A stretch of 36,526 bases of DNA, taken from assembly GCA_937864195.1 (NCBI GenBank), contig CALMJG010000038.1, forward strand, positions 1-36,526, written 5' to 3'. Shown one piece after another: positions 1 through 7,892 of this stretch. A program made the translations under genes and the position numbers. Origin of the DNA: an uncultured Novosphingobium sp. (GTDB lineage Bacteria; Pseudomonadota; Alphaproteobacteria; Sphingomonadales; Sphingomonadaceae). The first letter of the stretch is position 1; each line of letters opens with the position of its first letter. The notes under the pieces are model-generated. The model worked only from the letters and a program-made list of their open reading frames with translations. It had not been told where the DNA came from and made no database searches.

Positions 1-75
1 CGCTCCGTCGGCGGCTTTAGGCGGCAAGGGCTGATCGTGCAACAGGCCCGACGGGTTCGCGAAACATCCCCCTGC

Positions 76-104
76 CCGTTCGTGTCGAGCGAAGTCGAGA
101 CACG
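76..104 (+). repeat. REP-like palindromic repeat, single copy
   Basis: This non-coding stretch near the window start carries the core CGTGTCGAGCGAAGTCGA, followed by GACACG, so its ends (CGTGTC/GACACG) can form a hairpin. The same core, with one or two changes, occurs as an inverted pair at 9440-9508. The position downstream of the DUF1178 gene is typical of dispersed extragenic palindromes. It may also help end transcription of the minus-strand operon, but no T-run is visible. Confidence 0.6.
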
Positions 105-120
105 CCAGCCAAACGCCCGG

Positions 121-600
121 TCAATTCAGCTCATCAGGCGGCGCGACCGGAAACGGCAGGGGCATCACCGCAATGCCTTCTTCCAGCAGTTCCTTCGCTT
201 CGCCCAGCGTGGCCTGGCCGTGGATCGTCGCGGCCTCGGCCTCGCCGTAGTGCATCTTGCGGGATTGCTCGGCAAAGCTGTCGCCCACCCAGCGCGATGC
301 CTTCAGGGCTTCGGCCTGGATTGTTGCCAGCGCCTGCATCATCTGCACCGCTTCGGGCGGCAGCTTGCCTCCGGCACGAGGCCGCAGCGCCGCCGGAGTG
401 CCGGGCGCGACCGGCGCGGACAGCTGGTTGCCCTTGCGGCCGACATTGGGCGCCATCACCGCTTTGGCGACGTCTTGGCTGCCGCAGTGCGGGCACGACA
501 CCAGCCCGCGCGCGGCCTGGGCGGCAAAGTCCTCCGAACTGGAAAACCAGCCTTCGAACCGGTGGCCGCTGGTGCGGCATTCAAGATCGTAGACAATCAT
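121..600 (-). CDS. DUF1178 family protein
   Basis: This 159-residue protein starts MIVYDLECRTSGHRFEGWF, the hallmark N-terminus of the DUF1178 family. A Cys at residue 8, a His shortly after and a CPHC pair near residues 36-39 look like a small zinc-ribbon. The remainder is a helical, Ala/Gln-rich segment with no recognisable catalytic motif. The biochemical role of the family is unknown. It is the last gene of a minus-strand operon, starting 6 bases after the nitrilase-family stop. The order glutaredoxin, nitrilase, DUF1178 is a recurrent alphaproteobacterial arrangement, which suggests a link to thiol or redox housekeeping, but that is inference. Confidence 0.88.
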   Translation of the reverse strand: MIVYDLECRTSGHRFEGWFSSSEDFAAQAARGLVSCPHCGSQDVAKAVMAPNVGRKGNQLSAPVAPGTPAALRPRAGGKLPPEAVQMMQALATIQAEALKASRWVGDSFAEQSRKMHYGEAEAATIHGQATLGEAKELLEEGIAVMPLPFPVAPPDELN

Positions 601-606
601 CGCCGC

Positions 607-1422
607 TCAGATGGGAATGGCGCGCTTGTTGGCAAGGCTGGGCAGCTGCGCGCGCACCTCGGCAATCCGCGCCGGATCGATCTCGGCAAAGGCAAGGCCC
701 GCCGCCTTGCCGCCCATGTCGAGCAGCACTTCGCCCCACGGGTCGACCACCAGGCTGTGGCCATAGGTGGTGCGCCCGTCCGCATGGGTGCCGACCTGGG
801 CGGCGGCGACCACATAGGCGCTGGCCTCGATCGCGCGGGCGCGCTGCATCACGTGCCAATGGGCCGCGCCGGTGGGCGCCGTGAAGGCCGCCGGAATTGC
901 GATGATGTCGCAGACATGCCGTCCAAGTGCCTCGAATAACGCGGGAAAACGCAGGTCATAGCACACCGCCAGGCCCAGCCGGCCAAGCGGCGTTTCGACC
1001 ACTCCCAGTGCCTCGCCGGGTGCATAGGCAGCGGATTCGCGCCAGCTTTCGCCCGTGGCCAGATCGACGTCGAACATATGGATCTTGTCATAGCGCGCGG
1101 CGATCGCGCCCGAGGAATCGATCACGAAGCTGCGGTTGGCCCAGCGCCCGTCCTCGCGCGCGATCGCCAGACTGCCAAGCGCCACCCAGATCCCGGCGCG
1201 CGCCGCCGCATCGCGCACCGCGTCCAGCACCGGATCGCGGTCTTCAGGAACGATGCTGTGCGCAGCGCGGCTCCGTTCCCGGTCGAGCAGGCCGGACATT
1301 TCGGGCGTGAACACCATCGTCGCCCCGGCCATCGAAGCGGCACCGATCGACCCGGTGAGGGACTGTGCGTTCGCCGCCGGATCGATCCCGGAGGTCATCT
1401 GGAGGACGGCGATCTTGTGCAT
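607..1422 (-). CDS. Carbon-nitrogen hydrolase (nitrilase superfamily, Nit1-like amidase)
   Basis: The 271-residue protein has the full nitrilase-superfamily triad: Glu41 in FTPEMSG, Lys113 in YDKIHMFDVD and Cys154 in VCYDLRFP. The KIHMFDVD and CYDLRFP contexts are those of the Nit1/Nit2-like branch, whose studied members hydrolyse deaminated glutathione or omega-amides. A cytosolic amidase that repairs metabolites is therefore likely, but the substrate is not proven by sequence. The ATG at 1420-1422 is chosen because the next residues, MHKIAVLQM, begin the first beta strand of the fold. It lies one base after the glutaredoxin stop codon, indicating translational coupling. A longer in-frame extension would run into grxC. 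Confidence 0.9.
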   Translation of the reverse strand: MHKIAVLQMTSGIDPAANAQSLTGSIGAASMAGATMVFTPEMSGLLDRERSRAAHSIVPEDRDPVLDAVRDAAARAGIWVALGSLAIAREDGRWANRSFVIDSSGAIAARYDKIHMFDVDLATGESWRESAAYAPGEALGVVETPLGRLGLAVCYDLRFPALFEALGRHVCDIIAIPAAFTAPTGAAHWHVMQRARAIEASAYVVAAAQVGTHADGRTTYGHSLVVDPWGEVLLDMGGKAAGLAFAEIDPARIAEVRAQLPSLANKRAIPI

Positions 1423-1423
1423 G

Positions 1424-1687
1424 CTACAGGCCAAGCAGCGGATCGAGCTTCCCCGCGCGGTCAAGCGCGTGGATATCGTCGCAGCCGCCAACGGCCTGCC
1501 CCGCGATCAGGATCTGCGGCACAGTCATGGCGCCTGGCACGCGCTGCTGCATTTCCGCCTTCTTCGGCCCGCCCAGGGTGATGTCGTATTCCTGGTAGGT
1601 CACGCCCTTGGCGTCGAGCAGGGCCTTGGCCTGCACGCAATAGGGGCAGCCCCACTTGGTATAGATCTCGACCTGCGGCTGCGCCAT
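1424..1687 (-). CDS. grxC: Glutaredoxin 3
   Basis: This 87-residue thioredoxin-fold protein has the dithiol active site CPYC at residues 14-17 and the cis-proline motif TVPQILI, followed by the GGCDD glutathione-binding turn. It is the usual length of GrxC. It would reduce disulfides and glutathione-mixed disulfides in the cytoplasm using GSH. The ATG at 1685-1687 (MAQPQVEIYTKWG) is preferred over an upstream in-frame codon because it gives the standard N-terminus. It heads the grxC-nitrilase-DUF1178 operon and is divergent from the small heat-shock gene. The 154-base intergenic region carries that gene's promoter and leader. Confidence 0.93.
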   Translation of the reverse strand: MAQPQVEIYTKWGCPYCVQAKALLDAKGVTYQEYDITLGGPKKAEMQQRVPGAMTVPQILIAGQAVGGCDDIHALDRAGKLDPLLGL

Positions 1688-1714
1688 GCGATGTTCGTCC
1701 TTTTGCGCGAGGGG

Positions 1715-1745
1715 CTTGAAACGCGCTTTGCCTATCATATCTCGG
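1715..1745 (+). promoter_or_regulatory. Putative RpoH (sigma-32) heat-shock promoter of hsp20
   Basis: CTTG (1715-1718) is followed after 17 bases by CATATCTCGG (1736-1745). The alphaproteobacterial RpoH consensus is CTTG, N17-18, then CYTATNTNNG; the match has one mismatch (A at the Y position). The site lies about 95 bases upstream of the small heat-shock protein start and faces it. Transcription would start near 1752, just at the first hairpin of the leader. No transcript data are available, so the assignment rests on motif and context. Confidence 0.6.
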
Positions 1746-1749
1746 GATC

Positions 1750-1841
1750 GGTGTCATGGTCCGGATCGGAGATGACACCACCTGCGGGGCGCCGGTTTCG
1801 GGCCTCGCAACAGCCAGAATTGCTCATTGGAGGATTTTGCC
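1750..1841 (+). promoter_or_regulatory. Putative ROSE-type RNA thermometer in hsp20 5' leader
   Basis: The leader folds by eye into three hairpins. Hairpin I pairs 1750-1757 with 1772-1779 (8 perfect pairs). Hairpin II pairs 1783-1790 with 1802-1809 (7 pairs and one G-T). Hairpin III pairs 1818-1825 with 1830-1837 and buries the Shine-Dalgarno GGAGGA. In hairpin III, TTGCTC faces GGAGGA so that U-A, G-G, C-G, U-A and C-G pairs form, with a U-U opposition below. This is the conserved UYGCU/AGGA arrangement of ROSE thermometers, which block ribosome binding at low temperature and melt on heat shock. The start codon follows at 1842. Confidence 0.68.
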
Positions 1842-2324
1842 ATGAACCGTTTCGATTTCACCCCCTATCGCCGCACCATGGTCGGGTTCGACCGCCTTTT
1901 CGACCTGCTTGAGAACCAGAACCGGTTCAACGCGGGCGACAATTACCCCCCCTTCAACATCGAGCGGCGCGGCGAGGATGCCTATCGCATCACGCTGGCG
2001 GTCGCCGGGTTCAAGCCTGCGGACATCGACATCACCGCCCAGCAGAACCTGCTGGTGGTCCAGGGCAAGAAGGGCGAGGAAACCCCGGCGGGCCAGTTCC
2101 TGCACGTCGGCATTGCCCAGCGCGGGTTCGAGCGCCGTTTTGAACTGGCGGACTATGTCCGGGTCGACGACGCGAACCTTGAAGACGGACTGCTGACGAT
2201 CGACCTGGTGCGCGAAGTGCCCGAGGCGATGAAGCCCAAGAAGATCGCGGTCGGCACGCAGAAGACGCTCAGCGTGGTCCATGATGCCAGCAAGGATGCC
2301 GCGCCCGACAGCGCCGCCGCCTGA
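1842..2324 (+). CDS. Small heat-shock protein, Hsp20/IbpA family
   Basis: The protein has 160 residues with a central alpha-crystallin domain (about residues 35-130) including PPFNIERRGEDAYRITLAVAGF and the strand region around FLHVGIAQRGFERRFELADYV. The N-terminus MNRFDFTPYRRTMVGFDRLFDLLEN is typical of class A alphaproteobacterial and IbpA-type small Hsps. It is an ATP-independent holdase that binds unfolding proteins in the cytoplasm. The ATG at 1842 is chosen because GGAGG lies 8 bases upstream; an upstream TTG at 1827 sits inside the ribosome-binding hairpin and is unlikely. The gene is monocistronic, with heat regulation apparently at both transcription (RpoH-like promoter) and translation (ROSE-like leader). 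Confidence 0.93.
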   Translation: MNRFDFTPYRRTMVGFDRLFDLLENQNRFNAGDNYPPFNIERRGEDAYRITLAVAGFKPADIDITAQQNLLVVQGKKGEETPAGQFLHVGIAQRGFERRFELADYVRVDDANLEDGLLTIDLVREVPEAMKPKKIAVGTQKTLSVVHDASKDAAPDSAAA

Positions 2325-2711
2325 TCGCCTTCGGGCGGATTGCCAGTCTTGATGAAAATTGGGGGTGGGGCCTTGCGGCTCCACCCCCGCGACGTTTGCA
2401 CGCCGCCTTGTCGCTCAATGATCGTCCGGGTCGCAGAAGACGATCAGATCACGAACAAGCCCGTTTTGCCCAACCTTCGGGCTGGCCGGCACTGAACAAG
2501 CTGCGAACAACCTGCCCTTGGCCGAGCCGGAGAATTTGCATCAGGCTCGGCTAAAATAGCCTGATTGTTCCTCATCTTGAGGAACAATTCCTGTTGCGAT
2601 TCGATCTCAGTTGCACCCCGCTAGGATCTCATGGCCGCCCTATTCAAGCCTAAACCGCCCGCGCGAGTCCGATTCGTTCAAGTCTGGAGTCGCGCGGCCG
2701 TTGGCCGGGGG
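2325..2711. other. Gene-free, hairpin-rich intergenic region between hsp20 and pyrG
   Basis: No convincing protein gene fits in these 387 bases. Besides the terminator at 2361-2388 it holds three further inverted repeats: 2458-2463 with 2478-2483; 2521-2528 with 2544-2551 (8 perfect pairs); and 2564-2574 with 2578-2588 (11 perfect pairs, TCT loop). A second pairing, AGGCT with AGCCT around 2543-2562, is mutually exclusive with the middle hairpin. GAAC-N7-GAAC at 2494-2508 matches the alphaproteobacterial LexA box. A minus-strand frame of 31 codons (2415-2510, TTG start) is open, but nothing identifies it. The stretch may encode a small RNA or just be a processed 3' region. Confidence 0.4.
2361..2388. 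terminator. Strong hairpin terminator, probably bidirectional
   Basis: A 12-bp GC-rich stem (2361-2372 with 2377-2388, one G-T pair) has a TTGC loop. It lies 37 bases after the hsp20 stop. On the minus strand the hairpin is followed by AATTTTC, so it could also end pyrG transcripts. A smaller CGCC-TTCG-GGCG tetraloop hairpin sits immediately after the hsp20 stop at 2326-2337. Confidence 0.62.
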
Positions 2712-4346
2712 TCAAACCAGCCGCGCCTGCTGCAATGCAGCAGCGATGAAACCCGAGAAAAGCGGGTGCGGATCGAAGGGTCGGCTCTTCAATTCGGGGT
2801 GGAATTGTACACCGACGAACCAGGGATGGTCTGGCCGCTCGACGATCTCGGGCAGCAGGCCATCGGGCGACATGCCCGAAAACACCAGCCCGCCTGCCTC
2901 TAGCGCCTCGCGATAGGCGCCGTTGACTTCGTAGCGGTGCCGGTGGCGCTCGGAAATCGTGGTCGCGCCGCCATAGATCGCGGAAACGTGGCTGTTGCCG
3001 GCCAGCACCGCTTCGTAGGCGCCAAGCCGCATGGTGCCGCCCAGATCGGTGTCGGCGCCGCGCGTCTGGAGCCCCTCGGGGCTCATCCACTCGGTGATGA
3101 TGCCCACCACCGGCTCACTGGTCGCGCCGAATTCGGTCGAACCGGCGCCCGCGATCCCGGCCGTGTTGCGCGCACCTTCGACGCAGGCCATCTGCATGCC
3201 CAGGCAGATGCCGAAGAACGGCACCTTGCGCTCCCGCGCGAAACGGACCGAGGCGATCTTGCCCTCGGTCCCGCGCACGCCGAAGCCGCCGGGAACCAGG
3301 ATGCCGTCCATCGGCTCCAGCTTGTTGACGATCTCGTCGTCACCTGCCTCGAACAGTTCGGCGTCGATCCACTTGATGTTGACCCGCACCCGGTTGGCCA
3401 TTCCGCCGTGGACCAGCGCCTCGTTGAGGCTCTTGTAGGCGTCCGGCAGGCCGGTGTACTTGCCGACCACGCCGATCGTCACTTCGCCTTCCGGGTTCTG
3501 GTAGCGGTCGACGATGTCTTCCCAGCGGCTGAGGTCGGGCGCCGGGCTTGCCAGGCCGAAGTGATGGAGCACTTCCGCGTCCAGTCCCTCGGCGTGGTAC
3601 TGCAGCGGCACGGCATAGATGCTGCTGGCGTCGAGCGCCTGGATCACCGCTTCCTTGCGGACGTTGCAGAACAGCGCGATCTTGGCGCGTTCGTTTTCCG
3701 GCAGCGGATGTTCGCAGCGGCACAGCAGCAGGTCGGGCTGGACGCCCAGGCTGGTCAGTTCGCGCACCGAATGCTGGGTCGGCTTGGTCTTGAGCTCGCC
3801 CGCCGCCGAGACATAGGGCACCAGCGTGACGTGGATCGAACAGGTCTGTTCGCGCCCCAGTTCATTGCGCAGCTGACGCAGCGCCTCGATGAACGGCAGG
3901 CTTTCGATATCGCCGACGGTACCGCCGATCTCGCACAGCACGAAGTCGAGGTCGTCGGTATCGGCTCGCGCGAATTCCTTGATCGCGTCGGTGACGTGCG
4001 GGATCACCTGGACCGTTGCGCCCAGGTAGTCGCCGCGCCGTTCGCGCGTGATGATGTCGCGGTAGATCCGGCCAGAGGTGATGTTGTCCGCCTGCCCCGC
4101 CGAAACGCCGGTGAACCGCTCGTAGTGCCCCAGGTCAAGATCGGTCTCCGCGCCGTCGTCGGTCACGAAGACCTCGCCGTGCTGGTAAGGGCTCATCGTC
4201 CCCGGATCGACGTTGAGATAGGGGTCGAACTTGCGGATCCGGACCTTGAATCCGCGTGCCTGGAGCAGCGCCGCGAGGCTGGCCGCCATGAGACCCTTGC
4301 CAAGCGACGAGACCACGCCGCCGGTGATGAAAATGTACCGCGCCAT
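2712..4346 (-). CDS. pyrG: CTP synthase
   Basis: The 544-residue protein is full length for PyrG. The N-terminal synthetase domain opens with [18 protein letters not shown], the P-loop region that binds ATP and UTP, followed by [27 protein letters not shown]. The C-terminal class I glutamine amidotransferase domain shows [12 protein letters not shown] with its nucleophilic Cys near residue 380 and [11 protein letters not shown] near the end. It converts UTP to CTP using glutamine nitrogen, the last step of de novo CTP synthesis. It is the distal gene of a tpiA-secG-pyrG run on the minus strand, but a good terminator after secG suggests that pyrG also has its own promoter in the 128-base gap. 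Confidence 0.98.
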   Translation of the reverse strand: MARYIFITGGVVSSLGKGLMAASLAALLQARGFKVRIRKFDPYLNVDPGTMSPYQHGEVFVTDDGAETDLDLGHYERFTGVSAGQADNITSGRIYRDIITRERRGDYLGATVQVIPHVTDAIKEFARADTDDLDFVLCEIGGTVGDIESLPFIEALRQLRNELGREQTCSIHVTLVPYVSAAGELKTKPTQHSVRELTSLGVQPDLLLCRCEHPLPENERAKIALFCNVRKEAVIQALDASSIYAVPLQYHAEGLDAEVLHHFGLASPAPDLSRWEDIVDRYQNPEGEVTIGVVGKYTGLPDAYKSLNEALVHGGMANRVRVNIKWIDAELFEAGDDEIVNKLEPMDGILVPGGFGVRGTEGKIASVRFARERKVPFFGICLGMQMACVEGARNTAGIAGAGSTEFGATSEPVVGIITEWMSPEGLQTRGADTDLGGTMRLGAYEAVLAGNSHVSAIYGGATTISERHRHRYEVNGAYREALEAGGLVFSGMSPDGLLPEIVERPDHPWFVGVQFHPELKSRPFDPHPLFSGFIAAALQQARLV

Positions 4347-4427
4347 GGGTGTTGAGCCTTAGTCGCAAGCCGGGTGGGCGGGCAAGCGCTTGTTGCCCTA
4401 TTCCACAGCCCAGCGATGAAAACAGCA

Positions 4428-4457
4428 CGGCCGGCGGTTCGCGGGAACCACCGGCCG
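4428..4457 (-). terminator. Rho-independent terminator of secG
   Basis: A 12-bp stem with one C-A mismatch (4428-4439 with 4446-4457) has a 6-base loop. Read on the minus strand it is followed by TGCTGTTTTC. It begins 17 bases after the secG stop codon, and it separates secG from pyrG. Confidence 0.65.
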
Positions 4458-4474
4458 CAGCGGTGAGATAGGGA

Positions 4475-4858
4475 TCAGAGCTTGGTCGCGTCGCGCAGCG
4501 GGTCGCTGACCGGCGCCGGGCTGGCCGCGGGCGCCGGAGCCGGGCTGGCGCCAGTCACCGGGGCAGCCGGGGCACCATCGACCGGAACGGCCGCGCGGTT
4601 GAGCGAATCGTCGATCTTGCGGCCCGTGCTCTGCCCCACGGCCAGCGTCGCCAGCGCGATCGAAAGCACGACGAATACCGTCGCCAGGATCGCGGTCGCA
4701 CGGGTCAGGAAATCCGCCGCGCCGCGCGCCGACATGATGCCGGAAGGGCTGCCGCCGACGCCCAGACCGCCGCCTTCCGACTTCTGCATCAGGATGACGG
4801 CGACCAGCAGGGCCGCAACGATGGCCTGGACGACCATAAGGAAGATGAACAGCGACAT
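4475..4858 (-). CDS. secG: Preprotein translocase subunit SecG
   Basis: The 127-residue protein has two membrane helices (about residues 3-23 and 53-75) with the SecG signature between them: VILMQKSEGGGLGVGGSPSG. It is an accessory subunit of the SecYEG channel in the inner membrane that assists SecA-driven export. The C-terminal 40 residues form an Ala/Pro-rich tail of low complexity, longer than in enteric SecG, as often seen in alphaproteobacteria. It lies 73 bases downstream of tpiA on the same strand; the tpiA-secG-pyrG neighbourhood is common in Proteobacteria. Confidence 0.94.
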   Translation of the reverse strand: MSLFIFLMVVQAIVAALLVAVILMQKSEGGGLGVGGSPSGIMSARGAADFLTRATAILATVFVVLSIALATLAVGQSTGRKIDDSLNRAAVPVDGAPAAPVTGASPAPAPAASPAPVSDPLRDATKL

Positions 4859-4931
4859 GGTGTTCCCGGGTAAAGGACTGTTGAGCGCGCATCTAGGCGC
4901 GCGCGCTGCCTAACGCAAGGTGCGAGGGGGC

Positions 4932-5687
4932 TCAGTCCGCCAGGGGGCCGGCCGCCGCGACGATGGTCAGGAAGCTCTCCGCCGTCAGGCTCGCCCCGCC
5001 GACCAGCGCCCCGCCAACCTCATCGGCCGCAAGCAGTTCCGAGGCGTTGGCCGCATTGACCGAACCGCCATAGAGGATCGCGACATCCGCGCCCGCCTCG
5101 CCGTAAACCGCATTGAGCACCGCGCGGATCGAGCGATGCATCGCGCCGACATCATCGACCGACGGCACGCGTCCGGTGCCGATCGCCCAGACCGGTTCAT
5201 AGGCCACGGTGACGCTGGCGGCGGCATTCTCGCCGCGCGGCAGTGAACCTTCGAGCTGGCCGGCCACGACCGCTTCGGCATTGCCGGCATCGCGCTCCGC
5301 CTCGGTCTCGCCGACGCAGACGATCACTTCGAGCCCGGCTTCAAGCGCGGCATCGGCCTTAGCGCGGACCACGCCGTCGCTTTCGCCGTGGAGCGCGCGG
5401 CGCTCGCTGTGGCCCACGATCACGAACTGTGCCCCGGCATCCTTGAGCAGCGGCGCCGAAACGTCGCCGGTGAAGGCGCCCGAAGGCTTGGCATGGCAAT
5501 CCTGCCCGCCCACCGCGATCGCGGCGGAATCGTCCGCCATGGCGTGGACCAGCGTGAACGGCGGGGCAATTCCCACCCGTACCGCGGGATGGCGCGCCGC
5601 CCCGCGATCGATCGCGCGTGCTTCGGAAAGCATGGCGCGCGTGCCGTTCATCTTCCAGTTGCCGACAATGTAAGGCCGGTTAGCCAT
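4932..5687 (-). CDS. tpiA: Triose-phosphate isomerase
   Basis: The 251-residue TIM-barrel enzyme interconverts glyceraldehyde 3-phosphate and dihydroxyacetone phosphate in the cytosol. The catalytic residues are present: Asn10 and Lys12 in NWKMNG, His93 in VGHSERR, Glu164 in [11 protein letters not shown], and the phosphate-binding YGGSVN loop at about residues 206-211. The ATG at 5685-5687 ([12 protein letters not shown]) is selected because a 59-residue upstream extension has no family match. It is divergent from the PpiD-like gene across 253 bases of non-coding DNA, where I recognise no specific site. Confidence 0.97.
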   Translation of the reverse strand: MANRPYIVGNWKMNGTRAMLSEARAIDRGAARHPAVRVGIAPPFTLVHAMADDSAAIAVGGQDCHAKPSGAFTGDVSAPLLKDAGAQFVIVGHSERRALHGESDGVVRAKADAALEAGLEVIVCVGETEAERDAGNAEAVVAGQLEGSLPRGENAAASVTVAYEPVWAIGTGRVPSVDDVGAMHRSIRAVLNAVYGEAGADVAILYGGSVNAANASELLAADEVGGALVGGASLTAESFLTIVAAAGPLAD

Positions 5688-5940
5688 GGTATCTGGTCTT
5701 GCCCCTAATATCTGTTCTGCGGTCCGTTTTACCGGACTTCCCTGACGGGCACTCGCCCGCGATTCCCCCGCTAGGCGAGCGCAGGGGGACTTGTCAAAGC
5801 GCTTGCGGTGGATCGCGCCCGGGCGGTCATGACATCTGCCCCACGCCATTGCGGCCTGTGCCATTGCGGGAAGCGCGAATGCCGCCTAAAGCCCGCAGCA
5901 GGTCCGCCGGATCGCGGCGCAATGGGATTTCGAGCAGGCA

Positions 5941-7881
5941 ATGTTGCAGTTTTTCCGCAATTTCTTTGGCTCCAAGCTGGGCGTTGGCATCACCATGGGC
6001 TTCCTGGTCCTGATCGGGATCGCCTTTGCCGGCGGCGATATCGCCAGTACCGGCCAGTTCGGCGGCGTCGCCGGGGGCGACCGGGTGGCCAGCGTCGGCA
6101 AGGCGCGCATCGACAATTCCGATCTTGAGCGCGCGGCGACCAACGCGGTGGAACAGCTGCGCCAGGACGATCCGAAGATGACGATGAAGACCTTCATCGA
6201 TCGCGGCGGGCTGGACCAGTTGCTCACCAACCTGATCGACCTTGCCGCAGTGCGCGAATTTGGCGAGCGCCACGGCATCCACATCGGCGACCGCCTGATC
6301 GACAGCGAGATCGCCAAGATCCCCGCCGTCCAGGGCCCTGACGGCAAGGTCGACGACCGACTCTACCAGGCGTTCCTGGGCCAGCGCGGGATTTCCGACG
6401 CGGTGCTGCGCCGCCAGATCGCGGAAATGATGGTCGCGCGCCAGCTGCTGACCTCTGCCAACATCGGCCTGGCCGTGCCGCAGGACGCGGCGCTGCGCTA
6501 TGCGGGCCTGGCGACCGAGCAGCGCACCGGCGCCATCGCCATCCTGCCCTCTGCCGCCTTTGCCCCCAAGACCCCGCCGAGCGAGGCCGAGGTAACGGCC
6601 TGGTACGCGAAGAACGGCAAGGACTATCAGCTGCCCGAACGCCGCACCCTGCGCTACGTCACGTTCGACGAAAGCGTGGTCAAGGCCGTGCCCGCACCGA
6701 CCGAGGCCGAGATCGCGGCCCGCTACCAGGCCAACAAGGCCGAATACGCCGCCAGCGAGAGCCGCCGCATTACCCAACTGGTGGTGCCGACCGAAGCGGC
6801 CGCGCGGGCGATCCTGGCCGAGACTGCGGCGGGCAAGTCGCTCGAAGCGGTCGCCAGCGCCAAGGGCCTCACCGCTGGCGCGCTGGGTACGCTGACCCGC
6901 GAAGGGCTGAGCGCGCAGACCTCGCAGAGCGTGGCTGATGCGGCCTTTGCCGCACCGGTCCGCCAGGTCACGGGGCCGCTCAAGGCACCGCTGGGCTGGC
7001 TGCTGCTGCGCGTCGACGCGGTAGAGGGCAAGCCTGCCCGCACGCTCGACCAGGCGCGCGGCGAGCTGATCGCGGCGATCACCGCCGAAAAGCGCCGCAC
7101 CGCCCTGACCGAATTCTCGGCCGGAATCGAGGAGCAGTTCGACACCGGCTCCACCCTGTCGGACGTCGCCGCCAAGCTGGGCCTGACCCTTGCGACGACC
7201 CCGCCGCTGACCGCCGATGGCCGCGTCTTCGGCAATCCGCAGCAGGCTGCTCCGGAAATCCTCGCCCGCGTCATCCAGACCGCGTTCCTGATGGAAGGCG
7301 AGAACCAGGCCCAGCTGGCGGAAGTCGTTCCCGGCAAGCAATTCGTGGTGTTCGACGTTGGCCGGATCGAGGCCTCCGCCCCGCCGCCGCTGGCGCAGAT
7401 CCGTCAGGCGGTAGAGGTTGACATCCAGCTGTCCAAGGGTGCGGGCGCGGCCAAGGCTGCGGCGGAAAAGGTCCAGGCCGCGCTGCGCAAGGGCACCGAC
7501 ATGTCGGCCGCCCTGGCCAGCCTGGGCGTGGCCCTGCCCCCGGTCGACCAGGTCAACATGAACCGTCAGCAGTACCAGGGGCTGGGCCAGCAGGTTCCCC
7601 CGCCGCTGACCGTGTTCTTCGCGACCCAGAAGGGCGGCATCCGCCTGCTCGGCGCACCGCGCAATCGCGGATGGTACGTCGTCCAGGTCAAGGACATCGT
7701 TCCCGGCAAGGTCGATCCCGCCGATCCGCGCCTGGCCGGCCTGAAGCAGAACGTCAGCCGCGAGATCGGCGAGGAATACTTCCAGCAGCTGCGCGCCGCG
7801 ATGCGCAAGGAAGTGGGCGTGAAGCGCAACGAGAATGCAGTGGCTGCCGTGCGCCGCCGCCTGCTCGGCCAGCAGAACTGA
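5941..7881 (+). CDS. PpiD/SurA-like peptidyl-prolyl isomerase, membrane-anchored
   Basis: The 646-residue protein has one N-terminal membrane helix (about residues 14-33, GVGITMGFLVLIGIAFAGGD) that anchors a large periplasmic part. A SurA-N-like chaperone region follows (about residues 50-200), then a parvulin-type PpiC domain (about residues 260-375, ending in GPLKAPLGWLLLRVDAVE) and a C-terminal helical region. This is the architecture and length of PpiD, a chaperone at the SecYEG exit that helps newly exported proteins fold. Whether isomerase activity is retained cannot be read from sequence; E. coli PpiD is largely inactive. It is 11 bases upstream of trpE, so both are probably cotranscribed, a pairing common in sphingomonads. 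Confidence 0.88.
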   Translation: MLQFFRNFFGSKLGVGITMGFLVLIGIAFAGGDIASTGQFGGVAGGDRVASVGKARIDNSDLERAATNAVEQLRQDDPKMTMKTFIDRGGLDQLLTNLIDLAAVREFGERHGIHIGDRLIDSEIAKIPAVQGPDGKVDDRLYQAFLGQRGISDAVLRRQIAEMMVARQLLTSANIGLAVPQDAALRYAGLATEQRTGAIAILPSAAFAPKTPPSEAEVTAWYAKNGKDYQLPERRTLRYVTFDESVVKAVPAPTEAEIAARYQANKAEYAASESRRITQLVVPTEAAARAILAETAAGKSLEAVASAKGLTAGALGTLTREGLSAQTSQSVADAAFAAPVRQVTGPLKAPLGWLLLRVDAVEGKPARTLDQARGELIAAITAEKRRTALTEFSAGIEEQFDTGSTLSDVAAKLGLTLATTPPLTADGRVFGNPQQAAPEILARVIQTAFLMEGENQAQLAEVVPGKQFVVFDVGRIEASAPPPLAQIRQAVEVDIQLSKGAGAAKAAAEKVQAALRKGTDMSAALASLGVALPPVDQVNMNRQQYQGLGQQVPPPLTVFFATQKGGIRLLGAPRNRGWYVVQVKDIVPGKVDPADPRLAGLKQNVSREIGEEYFQQLRAAMRKEVGVKRNENAVAAVRRRLLGQQN

Positions 7882-7892
7882 GCGAAGGCCAG

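Noticed and set aside
2611..2916. Small plus-strand frames across the pyrG 3' end
   Set aside because: They lie mostly antisense to pyrG and have no ribosome-binding site or recognisable sequence.
2937..4355. Long plus-strand open frame (472 codons) opposite pyrG
   Set aside because: It is rich in Arg, Ala, Gly, Asp and His with no domain, and mirrors a certain pyrG gene; GC-rich third positions open the antisense frame.
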